Shown one piece after another: positions 53,209 through 62,764 of a stretch of 64,000 bases of DNA; the first letter of the stretch is position 1, and every line of letters begins with the position of its first letter. The notes under the pieces are model-generated. The model was not told the DNA's origin. It saw only the letters and a list, made by a program, of their open reading frames with translations, and searched no databases. Source of the DNA: Comamonadaceae bacterium UBA4962 (GTDB lineage Bacteria; Pseudomonadota; Gammaproteobacteria; Burkholderiales; Burkholderiaceae_C); assembly GCA_002397315.1 (NCBI GenBank), contig DHAE01000026.1, positions 279,037 through 343,036 of the forward strand. Reading direction: 5' to 3'. Made by a program: the position numbers and the translations under genes.

Positions 53209-53595
53209 ATGAAATACGTCTCTATCGTCGCTCTGCTCATCGCAGGCATCATTCACGTGCTGCCCGTCCCCGCAGTGATGGGGGTGAGCACGCTGACACG
53301 GCTCTACGGCATCGAGGTGAACAATCCGAACACGGCCATCCTGCTGCAGCACCGGGCCCTGCTGTTCGGCGTGCTGGGTGCGCTGATGCTCTGTGCAATC
53401 GCGCTGCCTTGGCTACGCGTCACGGCACTGACAGTTGGGCTCTTCAGTGCAGCCAGCTTCATCGTGGTTGCGATGGCGGTCGGCGGGTACAACCCGGCCA
53501 TCGGAAGGGTACTGGTTGCCGACGTCGTGGCTTCAGTGCTGCTGGCGGCCGGTCTCGTGGCAGAGCTGTGGCTGATCGGCAGGAAAGTGGCGTAG
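53209..53595 (+). CDS. Small four-helix membrane protein
   Basis: A 128-residue hydrophobic protein with about four transmembrane segments (YVSIVALLIAGIIHVLPV, LLFGVLGALMLCAIALPW, VTALTVGLFSAASFIVVAMAV, VLVADVVASVLLAAGLVAELW). The conserved-looking LTRLYGIEVNNPNTAILLQHRALLFG connects the first two. Homologues, as remembered, are often labelled phosphopantetheine adenylyltransferase, but no nucleotidyltransferase motif is present. AAAGGAAA precedes the ATG at 53209. Function unknown. Confidence 0.75.
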   Translation: MKYVSIVALLIAGIIHVLPVPAVMGVSTLTRLYGIEVNNPNTAILLQHRALLFGVLGALMLCAIALPWLRVTALTVGLFSAASFIVVAMAVGGYNPAIGRVLVADVVASVLLAAGLVAELWLIGRKVA

Positions 53596-53920
53596 GTTGC
53601 TGACACAACCGCTTCGGCTGCAAGACAAGGTCGAGTTCGAGTGGAATCCTCAGCCGACTTCCGCGCATCGACCTGGTGATGAAGACAAGCTGCCGAGTTG
53701 TGCCGGATAGCAGTCATCGGTCACAGTCCGCTCCTGGCCGACCTCCGGCTCTCGCAGTGGACATGCCGAGCGGCTGCAACCGCTGCAAAGCAGCCATCCA
53801 ACAATTTCTCGGCATCGCCTGCATGCCCCACAAACCAATGGGTTGCGCTCCCCTCAGACACCTCGAGCTTACGCTATGGTTTCGACCTTACCGCTTCACC
53901 GCACCGCCATAGCGCTACAC
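53596..53920. other. Gene-free stretch with no assigned content
   Basis: No convincing gene occurs in these 325 bases. A short plus-strand frame with CNRCKAAIQQFLG has Cys residues but no start site or family match. The last part (from about 53866, CTTACGCTATGG) probably holds the promoter of the downstream peptidase gene, though no clear -35/-10 pair can be fixed. Confidence 0.45.
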
Positions 53921-54988
53921 ATGCCGCCCCTTCCCGCACATGACCACCCCACTTCCCCCGGCTCCATCACCCAGGTAGCAGGCATCGAAGTCGGCCACTT
54001 CACCTCCCCCCTCCGCCCCACCGGCTGCACCGTCGTCATCGCCCGCGAAGGCGCCGTCGCGGGCGTGGACGTGCGCGGCGCGGCCCCCGGCACGCGCGAG
54101 ACCGATCTGCTGGAGCCCACGCACCTGGTCGACCGCATCCATGCCGTGATGCTGGCCGGCGGCAGCGCGTTCGGGCTGGATGCGGCGGCGGGGGCGGTGC
54201 GGTGGCTGGAGGAGCGCGGCATCGGCTTCGACGTGGGGGTGGCGCGGGTGCCGCTGGTGCCCGCGGCGGTGCTGTTCGATCTGCACGTGGGCGATGCACG
54301 CACCCGGCCCGATGCGGCGGCGGGGTATGCGGCGTGCGAGGCGGCTGCAGCAGCGTCGTCTTCGGGTGCGGCGGCCATGCCGCTGGCCGAGGGCAGCGTG
54401 GGCGCGGGCGCCGGGGCCGCGGTGGGCAAGCTGTTCGGCATGGCGCATGCGATGAAGGGCGGCATCGGCAGCGCGTCGGTCACCGTGGATGGCGTGACGG
54501 TGGGCGCCCTGGTGGCCTGCAATGCGGTGGGCGACGTGGTGGACCCGGAGACGGGCCGCCCGGTGGCGGGCGCGCGCACGGCCGATGGGTTGCGGCTGCG
54601 CGATACGCGCCGCGCGCTGCTGGCGGGCGATGCGCCGCGCACGCTGCTCGCGGGCACGAACACCACGATCGGCGTGGTGGCGACCGATGCGGAGATCACC
54701 AAGGCGCAGGCGCGCCGGCTGGCGGTGTGCGCGCACGACGGGCTGGCGCGGGCGATCAATCCGGTGCACACGCTGTCGGACGGCGACACGCTGTTCGCGC
54801 TGGGCACGGGGCGCGCGGGCAAGCCGCTCGGGATGATGGTGCTCTCCACCATGGCGGCCGAGGCCACGGCGCGCGCCACGCTGCGCGCGGTGCTGGCGGC
54901 GCGCTCGCTGACCACGGCCGAGGGGCTGCACCTGCCCTGCGCGGCCGACATCGCCGGCACGGCTCCCTGGGGAGCGGGCTGGCCATGA
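53921..54988 (+). CDS. P1-family (DmpA-type) N-terminal nucleophile peptidase
   Basis: A 355-residue enzyme of the DmpA/BapA family of self-cleaving aminopeptidases. The start of the conserved domain is ITQVAGIEVGHFTSPLRPTGCTVVI, with GGSAFGLDAAAGAVRWLEERGIGF and the autocleavage/nucleophile region GTNTTIGVVATDAEITKAQ (about residues 245-265). Relatives release N-terminal D- or L-residues or beta-peptides. The ATG at 53921 leaves a short leader before the domain; earlier ATGs exist. It overlaps the next gene by 4 bases (ATGA). Confidence 0.87.
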   Translation: MPPLPAHDHPTSPGSITQVAGIEVGHFTSPLRPTGCTVVIAREGAVAGVDVRGAAPGTRETDLLEPTHLVDRIHAVMLAGGSAFGLDAAAGAVRWLEERGIGFDVGVARVPLVPAAVLFDLHVGDARTRPDAAAGYAACEAAAAASSSGAAAMPLAEGSVGAGAGAAVGKLFGMAHAMKGGIGSASVTVDGVTVGALVACNAVGDVVDPETGRPVAGARTADGLRLRDTRRALLAGDAPRTLLAGTNTTIGVVATDAEITKAQARRLAVCAHDGLARAINPVHTLSDGDTLFALGTGRAGKPLGMMVLSTMAAEATARATLRAVLAARSLTTAEGLHLPCAADIAGTAPWGAGWP

Positions 54989-56367
54989 ACGTCATGCTTG
55001 CCGCGCGGTCGCGCACTGCGGCCCGGCGCGTGCGCACGGCGCTGCTGAACGTGCGCGATCTGCTGCTGTCGGCCGGGCCGCTGGCCTTCGTGGCCGTGGG
55101 GCTGGTGGTGCTCGCCTACTGGTGGTTGCAGCCCAACCCGCCGCGCCGCGTGGTGCTGGCCACGGGGCCGGCGCAGAGCGCGTATGCGGAGTTCGGCCAG
55201 CGCTACCGGCAGGCGCTGGCGGCCGAGGGCATCGAGGTGGTGCTGAAGGAAAGCGAAGGCTCGTCGGCCAACCTGCAGTTGCTGCGCGAGGGCGCGGCGG
55301 ACCTGGCCTTCGTGCAGGGCGGCACGGGTGAGCTGCGGCCGGAGGATGCCGACACGCTCGAATCGCTGGGCAGCCTGTTCGTGGAGCCGGTCTGGATCTT
55401 CTACCGCGAAGACGCGGCGCGGCGCGTGGTGCCCGGCGGGCGGCTCACGCGCCTCGCGCAACTGCACGGCCTGCGCGTGAACGTGGGCACGCCGGGCAGC
55501 GGCCTGCCGACGCTGGTGGACAGGCTGCTGGAGGCCAACCACGTGGACCCGGCCCGGGTGTGGCGCACGCAGCTCGGGCAGACGCCCGCGACGGTGGACT
55601 TCCTCGCGGGCCGGCTGGATGCGCTGGTGTTCGCCTCGGCGCCCGAATCGCTGATGGTGCAGATGCTGCTGCAGACGCCCGGCGTGCGGCTGATGGACTT
55701 CCCGCAGAACGAAGCCTATTCCCGGCGCTTTCCGTTCCTCACGCCGGTCACGCTGCCGCGCGGCGTGGCGGGCCTGGCGGGCGACGTGCCGCCGTCGGAT
55801 GTGCGGCTGGTGGCCTCGACCACCTCGCTGATGGCGCAGGGCGGCACGCACCCGGCGCTGCTGCAGCTCTTTGCGCAGAGCGCGCAGACGCTGCACGGCG
55901 GCGCGGGCTGGTTCAACCGCGCGCGGGATTTTCCGAACACGCGGCACAGCGAGCTGCCGATCGCGGCCGAGGGCGAGCGCGCCATCAACGGCTCGCCGCC
56001 GCTGCTGCAGCGCTACCTGCCGTTCTGGATCGCCAACCTGGTGGAGCGCATGTGGCTGGTGCTGGGCGTGTTGCTGGCCGCGATGCTGCCGCTGTCGCGC
56101 GTGGTGCCGCCGCTCTACCAGTTCCGCGTGCGCTCGCGCGTGTTCCGCTGGTACGGCCGCCTGCGCGAGATCGAGGACCAGTTCGAGGTCGGCGGCCTGC
56201 CGCCACAGGAACTGCTCGCGCAACTGGGCAGGCTGGAGGCGCAAGTGGAGAAAGTGAGCGTGCCGCTGTCGTACGCGGACGAGCTGTATGCGCTGCGGCA
56301 CCACATCCAGATCGTGCGGCAGAAGGTGGCGGCACCGGCGGCGGGAGGGCCGGGCGCCAGCGTGTGA
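54985..56367 (+). CDS. TAXI-family binding protein with membrane anchors
   Basis: A 460-residue protein. An N-terminal transmembrane segment (AGPLAFVAVGLVVLAYWWL) is followed by a TAXI-type TRAP solute-binding domain (VVLATGPAQSAYAEFGQRYRQALAAEGIEVVLKESEGSSANLQLLREGAADLAFVQGG). Unlike free periplasmic TAXI proteins it has a second hydrophobic segment near residue 355 (MWLVLGVLLAAMLPLS) and a ~90-residue cytoplasmic-looking tail. No TRAP permease is adjacent. Translation is coupled to the P1 peptidase. Confidence 0.84.
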   Translation: MNVMLAARSRTAARRVRTALLNVRDLLLSAGPLAFVAVGLVVLAYWWLQPNPPRRVVLATGPAQSAYAEFGQRYRQALAAEGIEVVLKESEGSSANLQLLREGAADLAFVQGGTGELRPEDADTLESLGSLFVEPVWIFYREDAARRVVPGGRLTRLAQLHGLRVNVGTPGSGLPTLVDRLLEANHVDPARVWRTQLGQTPATVDFLAGRLDALVFASAPESLMVQMLLQTPGVRLMDFPQNEAYSRRFPFLTPVTLPRGVAGLAGDVPPSDVRLVASTTSLMAQGGTHPALLQLFAQSAQTLHGGAGWFNRARDFPNTRHSELPIAAEGERAINGSPPLLQRYLPFWIANLVERMWLVLGVLLAAMLPLSRVVPPLYQFRVRSRVFRWYGRLREIEDQFEVGGLPPQELLAQLGRLEAQVEKVSVPLSYADELYALRHHIQIVRQKVAAPAAGGPGASV

Positions 56368-56416
56368 AGCACATCCGAGGCGCGGCGTTTCAATACCCAT
56401 CCGTTTATGCAAACCA

Positions 56417-56429
56417 CAACGGACCGTTG
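56417..56429. promoter_or_regulatory. Perfect 13-base dyad upstream of the peptide gene
   Basis: CAACGG-A-CCGTTG is a perfect inverted repeat with a single central base, 117 bases before the 26-codon gene. The surrounding 178 bases between the TAXI gene and the peptide gene are less G+C-rich than the flanking genes. It may be an operator for the peptide/P450 unit; no regulator gene is adjacent. Confidence 0.35.
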
Positions 56430-56545
56430 GGTACATGGTCGCACCAACCCGGCCGTGGAGGGGCGTTTGCGTCTAACCTGACGGTGGCGGCGTACCAAGC
56501 GTCGTCACGCTTACACCCCAACCACTCCATGAAAGGACTTTCATC

Positions 56546-56626
56546 ATGAAGACCGTGTACCACGCCCTGGCAAAGCTCGCCCACGCCCTGCGCGGCCACC
56601 GCATCGGCCACCGCTACATCTACTGA
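56546..56626 (+). CDS. Putative 26-residue RiPP precursor peptide
   Basis: A 26-codon gene, ATG at 56546 and stop at 56624-56626, with AAAGGA eight bases upstream. The product begins MKTVYHALAK and ends GHRIGHRYIY. Residues 3-16 would form a basic amphipathic helix, as in RiPP leader peptides, and the last three residues are Tyr-Ile-Tyr. Very short precursors with two or three aromatic residues at the C-terminus, next to a P450, are known for biarylitides, cittilins (Tyr-Ile-Tyr-Tyr core) and tryptorubin. A P450 gene starts 53 bases downstream. Expression and processing are unproven. Confidence 0.6.
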   Translation: MKTVYHALAKLAHALRGHRIGHRYIY

Positions 56627-56639
56627 TCGCAGGCGGCAC

Positions 56640-56672
56640 CGGGCCGGGATGGCGCACTGCCGCCCCGGCCCG
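56640..56672 (+). terminator. Strong hairpin between peptide gene and P450
   Basis: CGGGCCGGG (56640-56648) pairs perfectly with CCCGGCCCG (56664-56672) across a 15-base loop. There is no T run, so it is more likely an attenuator or message stabiliser than a full stop. It begins 13 bases after the peptide stop and ends 7 bases before the P450 ATG. It covers the area where the P450 ribosome-binding site should be, so it may lower P450 output relative to the peptide. Confidence 0.55.
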
Positions 56673-56679
56673 TTCCTTC

Positions 56680-57996
56680 ATGGACGGCAGGCCCCTGCCC
56701 CCCGGTCCCGCGGGCTCGCCGATCACCGGCAACCTCGCGGCGTACACGGAAGATCCCCTCGGTTTCCTGCTGCGCTGCGCGCTGGAGCACGGCGACGTGG
56801 TGCGGCTGTCGCGGGGCTCGTTCCTCGTGAGCCACCCGGAACTCGCTCGGCGGGTGCTGCACGACAAGGAAGGCACCTTCGAGAAAAAGGACCCGGTCCG
56901 GCACAGGAACCACTCCGCGTTCCCGGCCTCGGTCATGAACAGTGCCGGCCAGGACTGGCAGGACAAGAAACACAGCCTGCAGCCCGCCTTGCAGCCGGCG
57001 ATGCTGCATGCGGCACTGGAGCGCTCTGCGTCCGCACTGGATGCCTTCGTCGAGGCCTGGCGACACCCACCGCCCGACATCGACGTGCGGCAGGCCATGC
57101 AGCGCCTCTGCATGGACATGGGCTCCGCCGCCCTGCTGGGCATGCCGCTGCAGGATGCCGAAGCCGCCCGCATCCTGCAGACGATCGAGGCGATCATGGT
57201 GCTGACGCGCAGCCCAGTGCGCTTTCCGGCGTTCGTGCCCACGCCGGCCAACCTTCGCCTGCGACGCGCCCGCGCCGGCCTCGACGCGGATCTCGAGCGG
57301 ATCATCGCGCGGTACCGCGACGCGTCGCCCCGCCCGCGCTGCCTGCTGGGTACGCTGCTGGAGCACGATCCGGGCCCCGGCGCATCGGCCTGGCTGCGCG
57401 ATGAACTCGCCACCATGGTGATGTCCGGACTGGAGCCGATGGCCGATGCGCTGACCTGGACGTTCCATCTGCTGTCGCTGCATGGCGACGTACAGCAGCG
57501 GCTGGCCGACGAAGCGCAGGAGAAGGCTGCGGCTGGCACCGGCCATGGCGTCGTCACGGGCGCCGTGCCCGGCTTCGCCAGCGCGGTGGTGCAGGAATCG
57601 TTGCGGCTCTATCCGCCGGCCTGGATGACGGCGCGCATCGCCGTGCGCGACACCACGCTCGGCGGCTTCCGCGTTCCCGCAGGCACGCAACTGAACGTCA
57701 GCCCCTGGGTCATCCACCGCGATCCGCGCTTCTTCGAGCGGCCGAACGCCTTCCTGCCGCAGCGCTGGATGGACGCCGCATGCGACGCCGCGGTGCGGCA
57801 GGCCTATATGCCGTTCGGCAGCGGTCCGAGGAAGTGCATCGGCGACCAGCTCGCGCTGCGCCAGATCACCGACGCGGTCGTGGCCGTCGTGCGCGCGTTC
57901 CGTCTGTCACCCCGGCCGGGCGCGGAGGTGCGGCCCTATCCCGCACTGGTGCTGCGCCCGCTCGGCGTGCAGTTGCGTGTCGAGCCCCGGGCATGA
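56680..57996 (+). CDS. Cytochrome P450, candidate peptide-crosslinking enzyme
   Basis: A 438-residue soluble P450 with no membrane anchor. The K-helix motif ESLR is at 306-309 and the heme loop FGSGPRKCIG at 379-388 with Cys 386 as axial ligand. The I-helix reads MSGLEPMADALTW (248-); the conserved acid is present (Glu 252) but the following Thr, which normally delivers protons to oxygen, is Pro 253. Such substitutions occur in P450s with non-standard chemistry, including crosslinking. No ferredoxin or reductase gene is adjacent. It lies downstream of the 26-codon peptide gene, its suggested substrate. A monooxygenase of fatty acids or terpenes is the alternative. Confidence 0.92.
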   Translation: MDGRPLPPGPAGSPITGNLAAYTEDPLGFLLRCALEHGDVVRLSRGSFLVSHPELARRVLHDKEGTFEKKDPVRHRNHSAFPASVMNSAGQDWQDKKHSLQPALQPAMLHAALERSASALDAFVEAWRHPPPDIDVRQAMQRLCMDMGSAALLGMPLQDAEAARILQTIEAIMVLTRSPVRFPAFVPTPANLRLRRARAGLDADLERIIARYRDASPRPRCLLGTLLEHDPGPGASAWLRDELATMVMSGLEPMADALTWTFHLLSLHGDVQQRLADEAQEKAAAGTGHGVVTGAVPGFASAVVQESLRLYPPAWMTARIAVRDTTLGGFRVPAGTQLNVSPWVIHRDPRFFERPNAFLPQRWMDAACDAAVRQAYMPFGSGPRKCIGDQLALRQITDAVVAVVRAFRLSPRPGAEVRPYPALVLRPLGVQLRVEPRA

Positions 57997-58108
57997 ATGC
58001 GACTTCGCAAGCCGTACCCGCAGCCTGCGCACGGCAATGACGCCGTCCCGATGCCGAGGGCCAAGGCCGGGCCGCGCGGGCGGCGGCACCGGCGGGGGCA
58101 TGCATGTG

Positions 58109-60421
58109 TCAGCCGCGCGTCCTGCCCGGTTTGCCGCCCGCGCCTTTCGTCCTGCCCGCAGGCGGGCCGGGCAGCACCGTGAGCGCCCCGTCGGCCATGA
58201 GCTTGTCGCGCACGCGGCGCGTCATCGACTGGGTGCTGCCGTCCGGCGCGGTGAAGAGGAAGAGCGTGTGGTGCGGGCTCGCCCAGGTGAGCTGAGTGTG
58301 CACGGCCCGGTGGTTGGAGATCAGTTGCACCCAGGTGCCGATCGCGAATTCGGCGCCTGCGTCCGGCGCCACGGAGGTTGACGCACCGGAATCGGTCCCC
58401 ACCGTGTCCCATGCTCCGTCGCCCTCGGCGCGCAGGACGGCCGCGCGCTCGGCGGCAGCCAGATGGAGCGCCGACACGCGCTCCAGCACCGCGGCGGTCA
58501 TGTGCGGGTCGTGGCCGATGCGCTCCAGGCCCGCGCGCAGCGTGCCGAGGACGCGCGTGGCCGTCGGCGCGAGGCGTTCGGGCGATCGCGCCGCCACCTC
58601 CGGCCGCGCCAGCCAGAACAGTTCGGTGACGGCGGCAAGACATCCGTCCGGATCGTCCTCGCCGGGCCGGTCCCCCTGGACACAGGCCACGACGTCGGAC
58701 CAGGGGCCGGCGGCGAATTCCACGATGTCGGTGGGCAGGTCGTCTTCCGTCCGGGCCAGCGCACGGATGTCGGCGGACACGCGCCGCGACAGCGCCTCGC
58801 GGCGCGCCAGCTCCAGGGTCACGGCGCTCGCAGCCTCTTCGCGCTCGCGGCGGTGGCGCTCCTGCCCGGACCATGCGGACTCCAGTTCCGACAGGGCCGT
58901 GGCGAAGGTGTCGGCCGAACGCGTGTTGCCGGCGTTCACGCGGACCACGGCCCGGTCCATGAGCCGCGCGAATTCCGCGAAATCGTCGGCGTCTTCCGAA
59001 TCGAACGACAGCGCCCGCTGCGTGAGCGCATCCAGCAGCCGGCGCGCGGGATGCTGGTCGTCGGTGAAAAAGCGCGGGTCGTGCCGCACCAGCCGCTGCA
59101 GCGCGGGCCGCAGCTCCTGCAGCGAGCGCTGCACCGGGGGCAGCAGCCGGTCGTCCTGCGCGATGTTGTCCATCATGCGGCTGACCACCTCGCTCGCGGT
59201 GCGCGAGCGCGCCCGGGCCGCCGCGGGTGCGGCGCCCGTCGGCGGGGCGACGGAAGCCGTGCTCCCCGGGGCGACGAGCGGCGCGGGCAGGCTGCCCGAG
59301 AGGCGCCCCACGATGCGTTCGAGTTCGGCGATGTCCTCCATGGCTTCGGCTGCGGCCGCGGCCAGGGCCCCGCTCTGCGGCACCGCCATGAGGGGAATGC
59401 CGCCTGGAGGCAGCCCGGCCAGCGCGCTCAGCGTACCCGGATGCGGCGCCAGCGCGGCGGGTACGGATACGCCGGTGGCCATGGGTGCCGCTGCCAGGGC
59501 CGCGATGGGCTGGGTGAGCATCTGCCGCAGCATGGCGACGGTGAGCAGGGCTTCTTCCGCCTCGGGCCCCAGCGGCGCCTGCGATGCCGCAGGCAGCGGC
59601 CACGCAGGCGCAGCGCCGTCCCATCCCGTGGTGGCGTACGTGGACGGCACCACGCCGCCGTGTCCCTGCAGAAACCCCTGCGCAGGCCCCTGCCCCTGCG
59701 GAGCCGGCATGCCGTAACCCGGCGGGCGCTCCCGGATGCGGTCCCGCCCCCCCGGGCTGGCGGCGACGGCATAACCCACGGGCTCCACGCCGTCCGCGCG
59801 CAGGTGGGCGGCGGCATCGCGGTAGGCGGCCTTGAGCTGGGTGGCGAGCGCGTCGCGCAGCGGCGCCATCCAGAGCGCGCGCACGTCGGGCGCCACGCCC
59901 GTCGCGCCCACCACCTGCTGCAGCGCGCGGATGTAGTTCTCGGGCCGCAGCGGGTTGCGGTCGGGCCGCACGCGGGGCAGGCCCTGCGCCGCGCTGACAA
60001 GGGCGTCCAGTTCGGCCAGTACGGCCTCGGTGGCGTGCAGCGCCGTCTGCTGCGCGCGCGACAGCTCCACCTGCGCGATCACCTCGGCCTCGTCCATGAG
60101 CGAGAGTTCGCCGAAATCCAGGCCTGCTGGTTCCGAGGGCTTCGCGCGTGCGTCCGGGCCGGCCCCGGCGAAGATTTCGAGCAGCGCCATCGGGTAGCCG
60201 CGCACCAGTGCCGGTGCATGCTGCGCGAGCAGATGGCGCGCGCCTTCCAGCGCATCGCGGCGCCGCGGCTCGCGCGCGAGCGGCGCCTGGGCTTCCAGCA
60301 CGCCGCCCGCCTCGGCCGCCAGCGCGGCCATCATCGCTTCGCCGTCGCGGATGGCCGCCACCACGCAGGCGCGGAACGCCGCCCGCGCATCGGGCCGGGG
60401 AGTGGCGCTGGTGCCGGACAT
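58109..60421 (-). CDS. DUF1631 family protein
   Basis: A 770-residue protein of the DUF1631 family, common in beta- and gammaproteobacteria and without known function. The N-terminal part is helical (about residues 1-200), a low-complexity Pro/Ala/Gly region follows (about 230-400), and the C-terminal half carries the family core (LLPPVQRSLQELRPALQRLVRHDPRFFTDDQHPARRLLDALTQRALSF, then GTWVQLISNHRAVHTQLTWASPHHTLFLF). The end has a PilZ-like flavour. It is convergent with the P450 gene, so it is probably unrelated to it. Confidence 0.82.
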   Translation of the reverse strand: MSGTSATPRPDARAAFRACVVAAIRDGEAMMAALAAEAGGVLEAQAPLAREPRRRDALEGARHLLAQHAPALVRGYPMALLEIFAGAGPDARAKPSEPAGLDFGELSLMDEAEVIAQVELSRAQQTALHATEAVLAELDALVSAAQGLPRVRPDRNPLRPENYIRALQQVVGATGVAPDVRALWMAPLRDALATQLKAAYRDAAAHLRADGVEPVGYAVAASPGGRDRIRERPPGYGMPAPQGQGPAQGFLQGHGGVVPSTYATTGWDGAAPAWPLPAASQAPLGPEAEEALLTVAMLRQMLTQPIAALAAAPMATGVSVPAALAPHPGTLSALAGLPPGGIPLMAVPQSGALAAAAAEAMEDIAELERIVGRLSGSLPAPLVAPGSTASVAPPTGAAPAAARARSRTASEVVSRMMDNIAQDDRLLPPVQRSLQELRPALQRLVRHDPRFFTDDQHPARRLLDALTQRALSFDSEDADDFAEFARLMDRAVVRVNAGNTRSADTFATALSELESAWSGQERHRREREEAASAVTLELARREALSRRVSADIRALARTEDDLPTDIVEFAAGPWSDVVACVQGDRPGEDDPDGCLAAVTELFWLARPEVAARSPERLAPTATRVLGTLRAGLERIGHDPHMTAAVLERVSALHLAAAERAAVLRAEGDGAWDTVGTDSGASTSVAPDAGAEFAIGTWVQLISNHRAVHTQLTWASPHHTLFLFTAPDGSTQSMTRRVRDKLMADGALTVLPGPPAGRTKGAGGKPGRTRG

Positions 60422-60495
60422 GGGGCGCTCGGCTCGCGGAAAGTGGGCGGGCTGCCGGGGCAGTGGGGGTCGGAAGTCGCTGCCGCCGCGGGCCC

Positions 60496-62157
<1,662 letters not shown>

Positions 62158-62308
62158 TGGCTTTCTTTCCTAGGGATGGGGTGGCGCCCGCCGCCGGGGC
62201 GGGCAGCGCCCGGCGGGCCCGGTGCAAAGGGCCGCTCGGCAGGCGCGTGTGACGTCGATTATCGGATGCTTTGCGCCGGAAGGCCGCAACGCCCCTGCGG
62301 GCGGCCCG

Positions 62309-62764
62309 CTAGCGGCCGGAAAGCTTGCGCGCCTCGTGCGTCCATTGCGCTGCCGCGCGCGCCAGTTCGGCGTGCAGCAGCGCATGGTCGATGTGGGCGA
62401 GTTCGCTGCCCAGCAGGCTCGCGGCGGCCTGCCGCGCAGCCTCGGCGCGGGCCGCGTCCAGGTCGGCGTCGCGCACCGCGGTGTCCGCGAGCACCGTCAC
62501 GCGCCCTGGCTGGATCTCGACGTAGCCGCCGGACACATACACCTCGATGCGCTCGCCGGCCGCCGTCTCGATGTGCACGAAGCCCGCGCGCAGCCGCGTG
62601 AGCAGCGGCGTGTGGCCATGCAGCACGCCGAAGGCGCCCTCCGCGCCCGGCAGGTCCACCACGCGCACGGCGCCGGACCACACCTGGCCCTCCATATGGG
62701 CGATTTCCAGTTGCAGCGTGCCCTGGGAGGCGTCGGCGGGCGAAGGCGATGGCGTCGAAGGCAT
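62309..62764 (-). CDS. Orphan ATP synthase epsilon-subunit-like protein
   Basis: A 151-residue protein with the two-domain layout of F1 epsilon (AtpC). An N-terminal beta barrel (LQLEIAHMEGQVWSGAVRVVDLPGAEGAFGVLHGHTPLLTRLRAG, then EVYVSGGYVEIQPGRVTVLADTA) is followed by a C-terminal helical hairpin. It has a Ser/Pro-rich N-terminal extension of about 15 residues. No other atp gene is in the window, so it stands outside any ATP synthase operon. It could be a second epsilon for a divergent ATPase or a regulator. Confidence 0.78.
   Translation of the reverse strand: MPSTPSPSPADASQGTLQLEIAHMEGQVWSGAVRVVDLPGAEGAFGVLHGHTPLLTRLRAGFVHIETAAGERIEVYVSGGYVEIQPGRVTVLADTAVRDADLDAARAEAARQAAASLLGSELAHIDHALLHAELARAAAQWTHEARKLSGR

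Noticed and set aside
53209..53595. Annotation of the small membrane protein as phosphopantetheine adenylyltransferase
   Set aside because: It has four membrane helices and none of the nucleotidyltransferase motifs.
53676..53912. A plus-strand frame with the Cys-containing stretch CNRCKAAIQQFLG
   Set aside because: No ribosome-binding site, no recognisable family and a low-complexity end; treated as non-coding.
53921..54988. The P1 peptidase as the leader protease of the putative RiPP
   Set aside because: It is upstream and translationally paired with the TAXI gene, and a separate 178-base gap lies before the peptide gene. It remains possible but has no direct support.
58109..60421. The DUF1631 gene as part of the peptide/P450 cluster
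   Set aside because: It is on the opposite strand, ends convergently and belongs to a widespread family found without such peptides.
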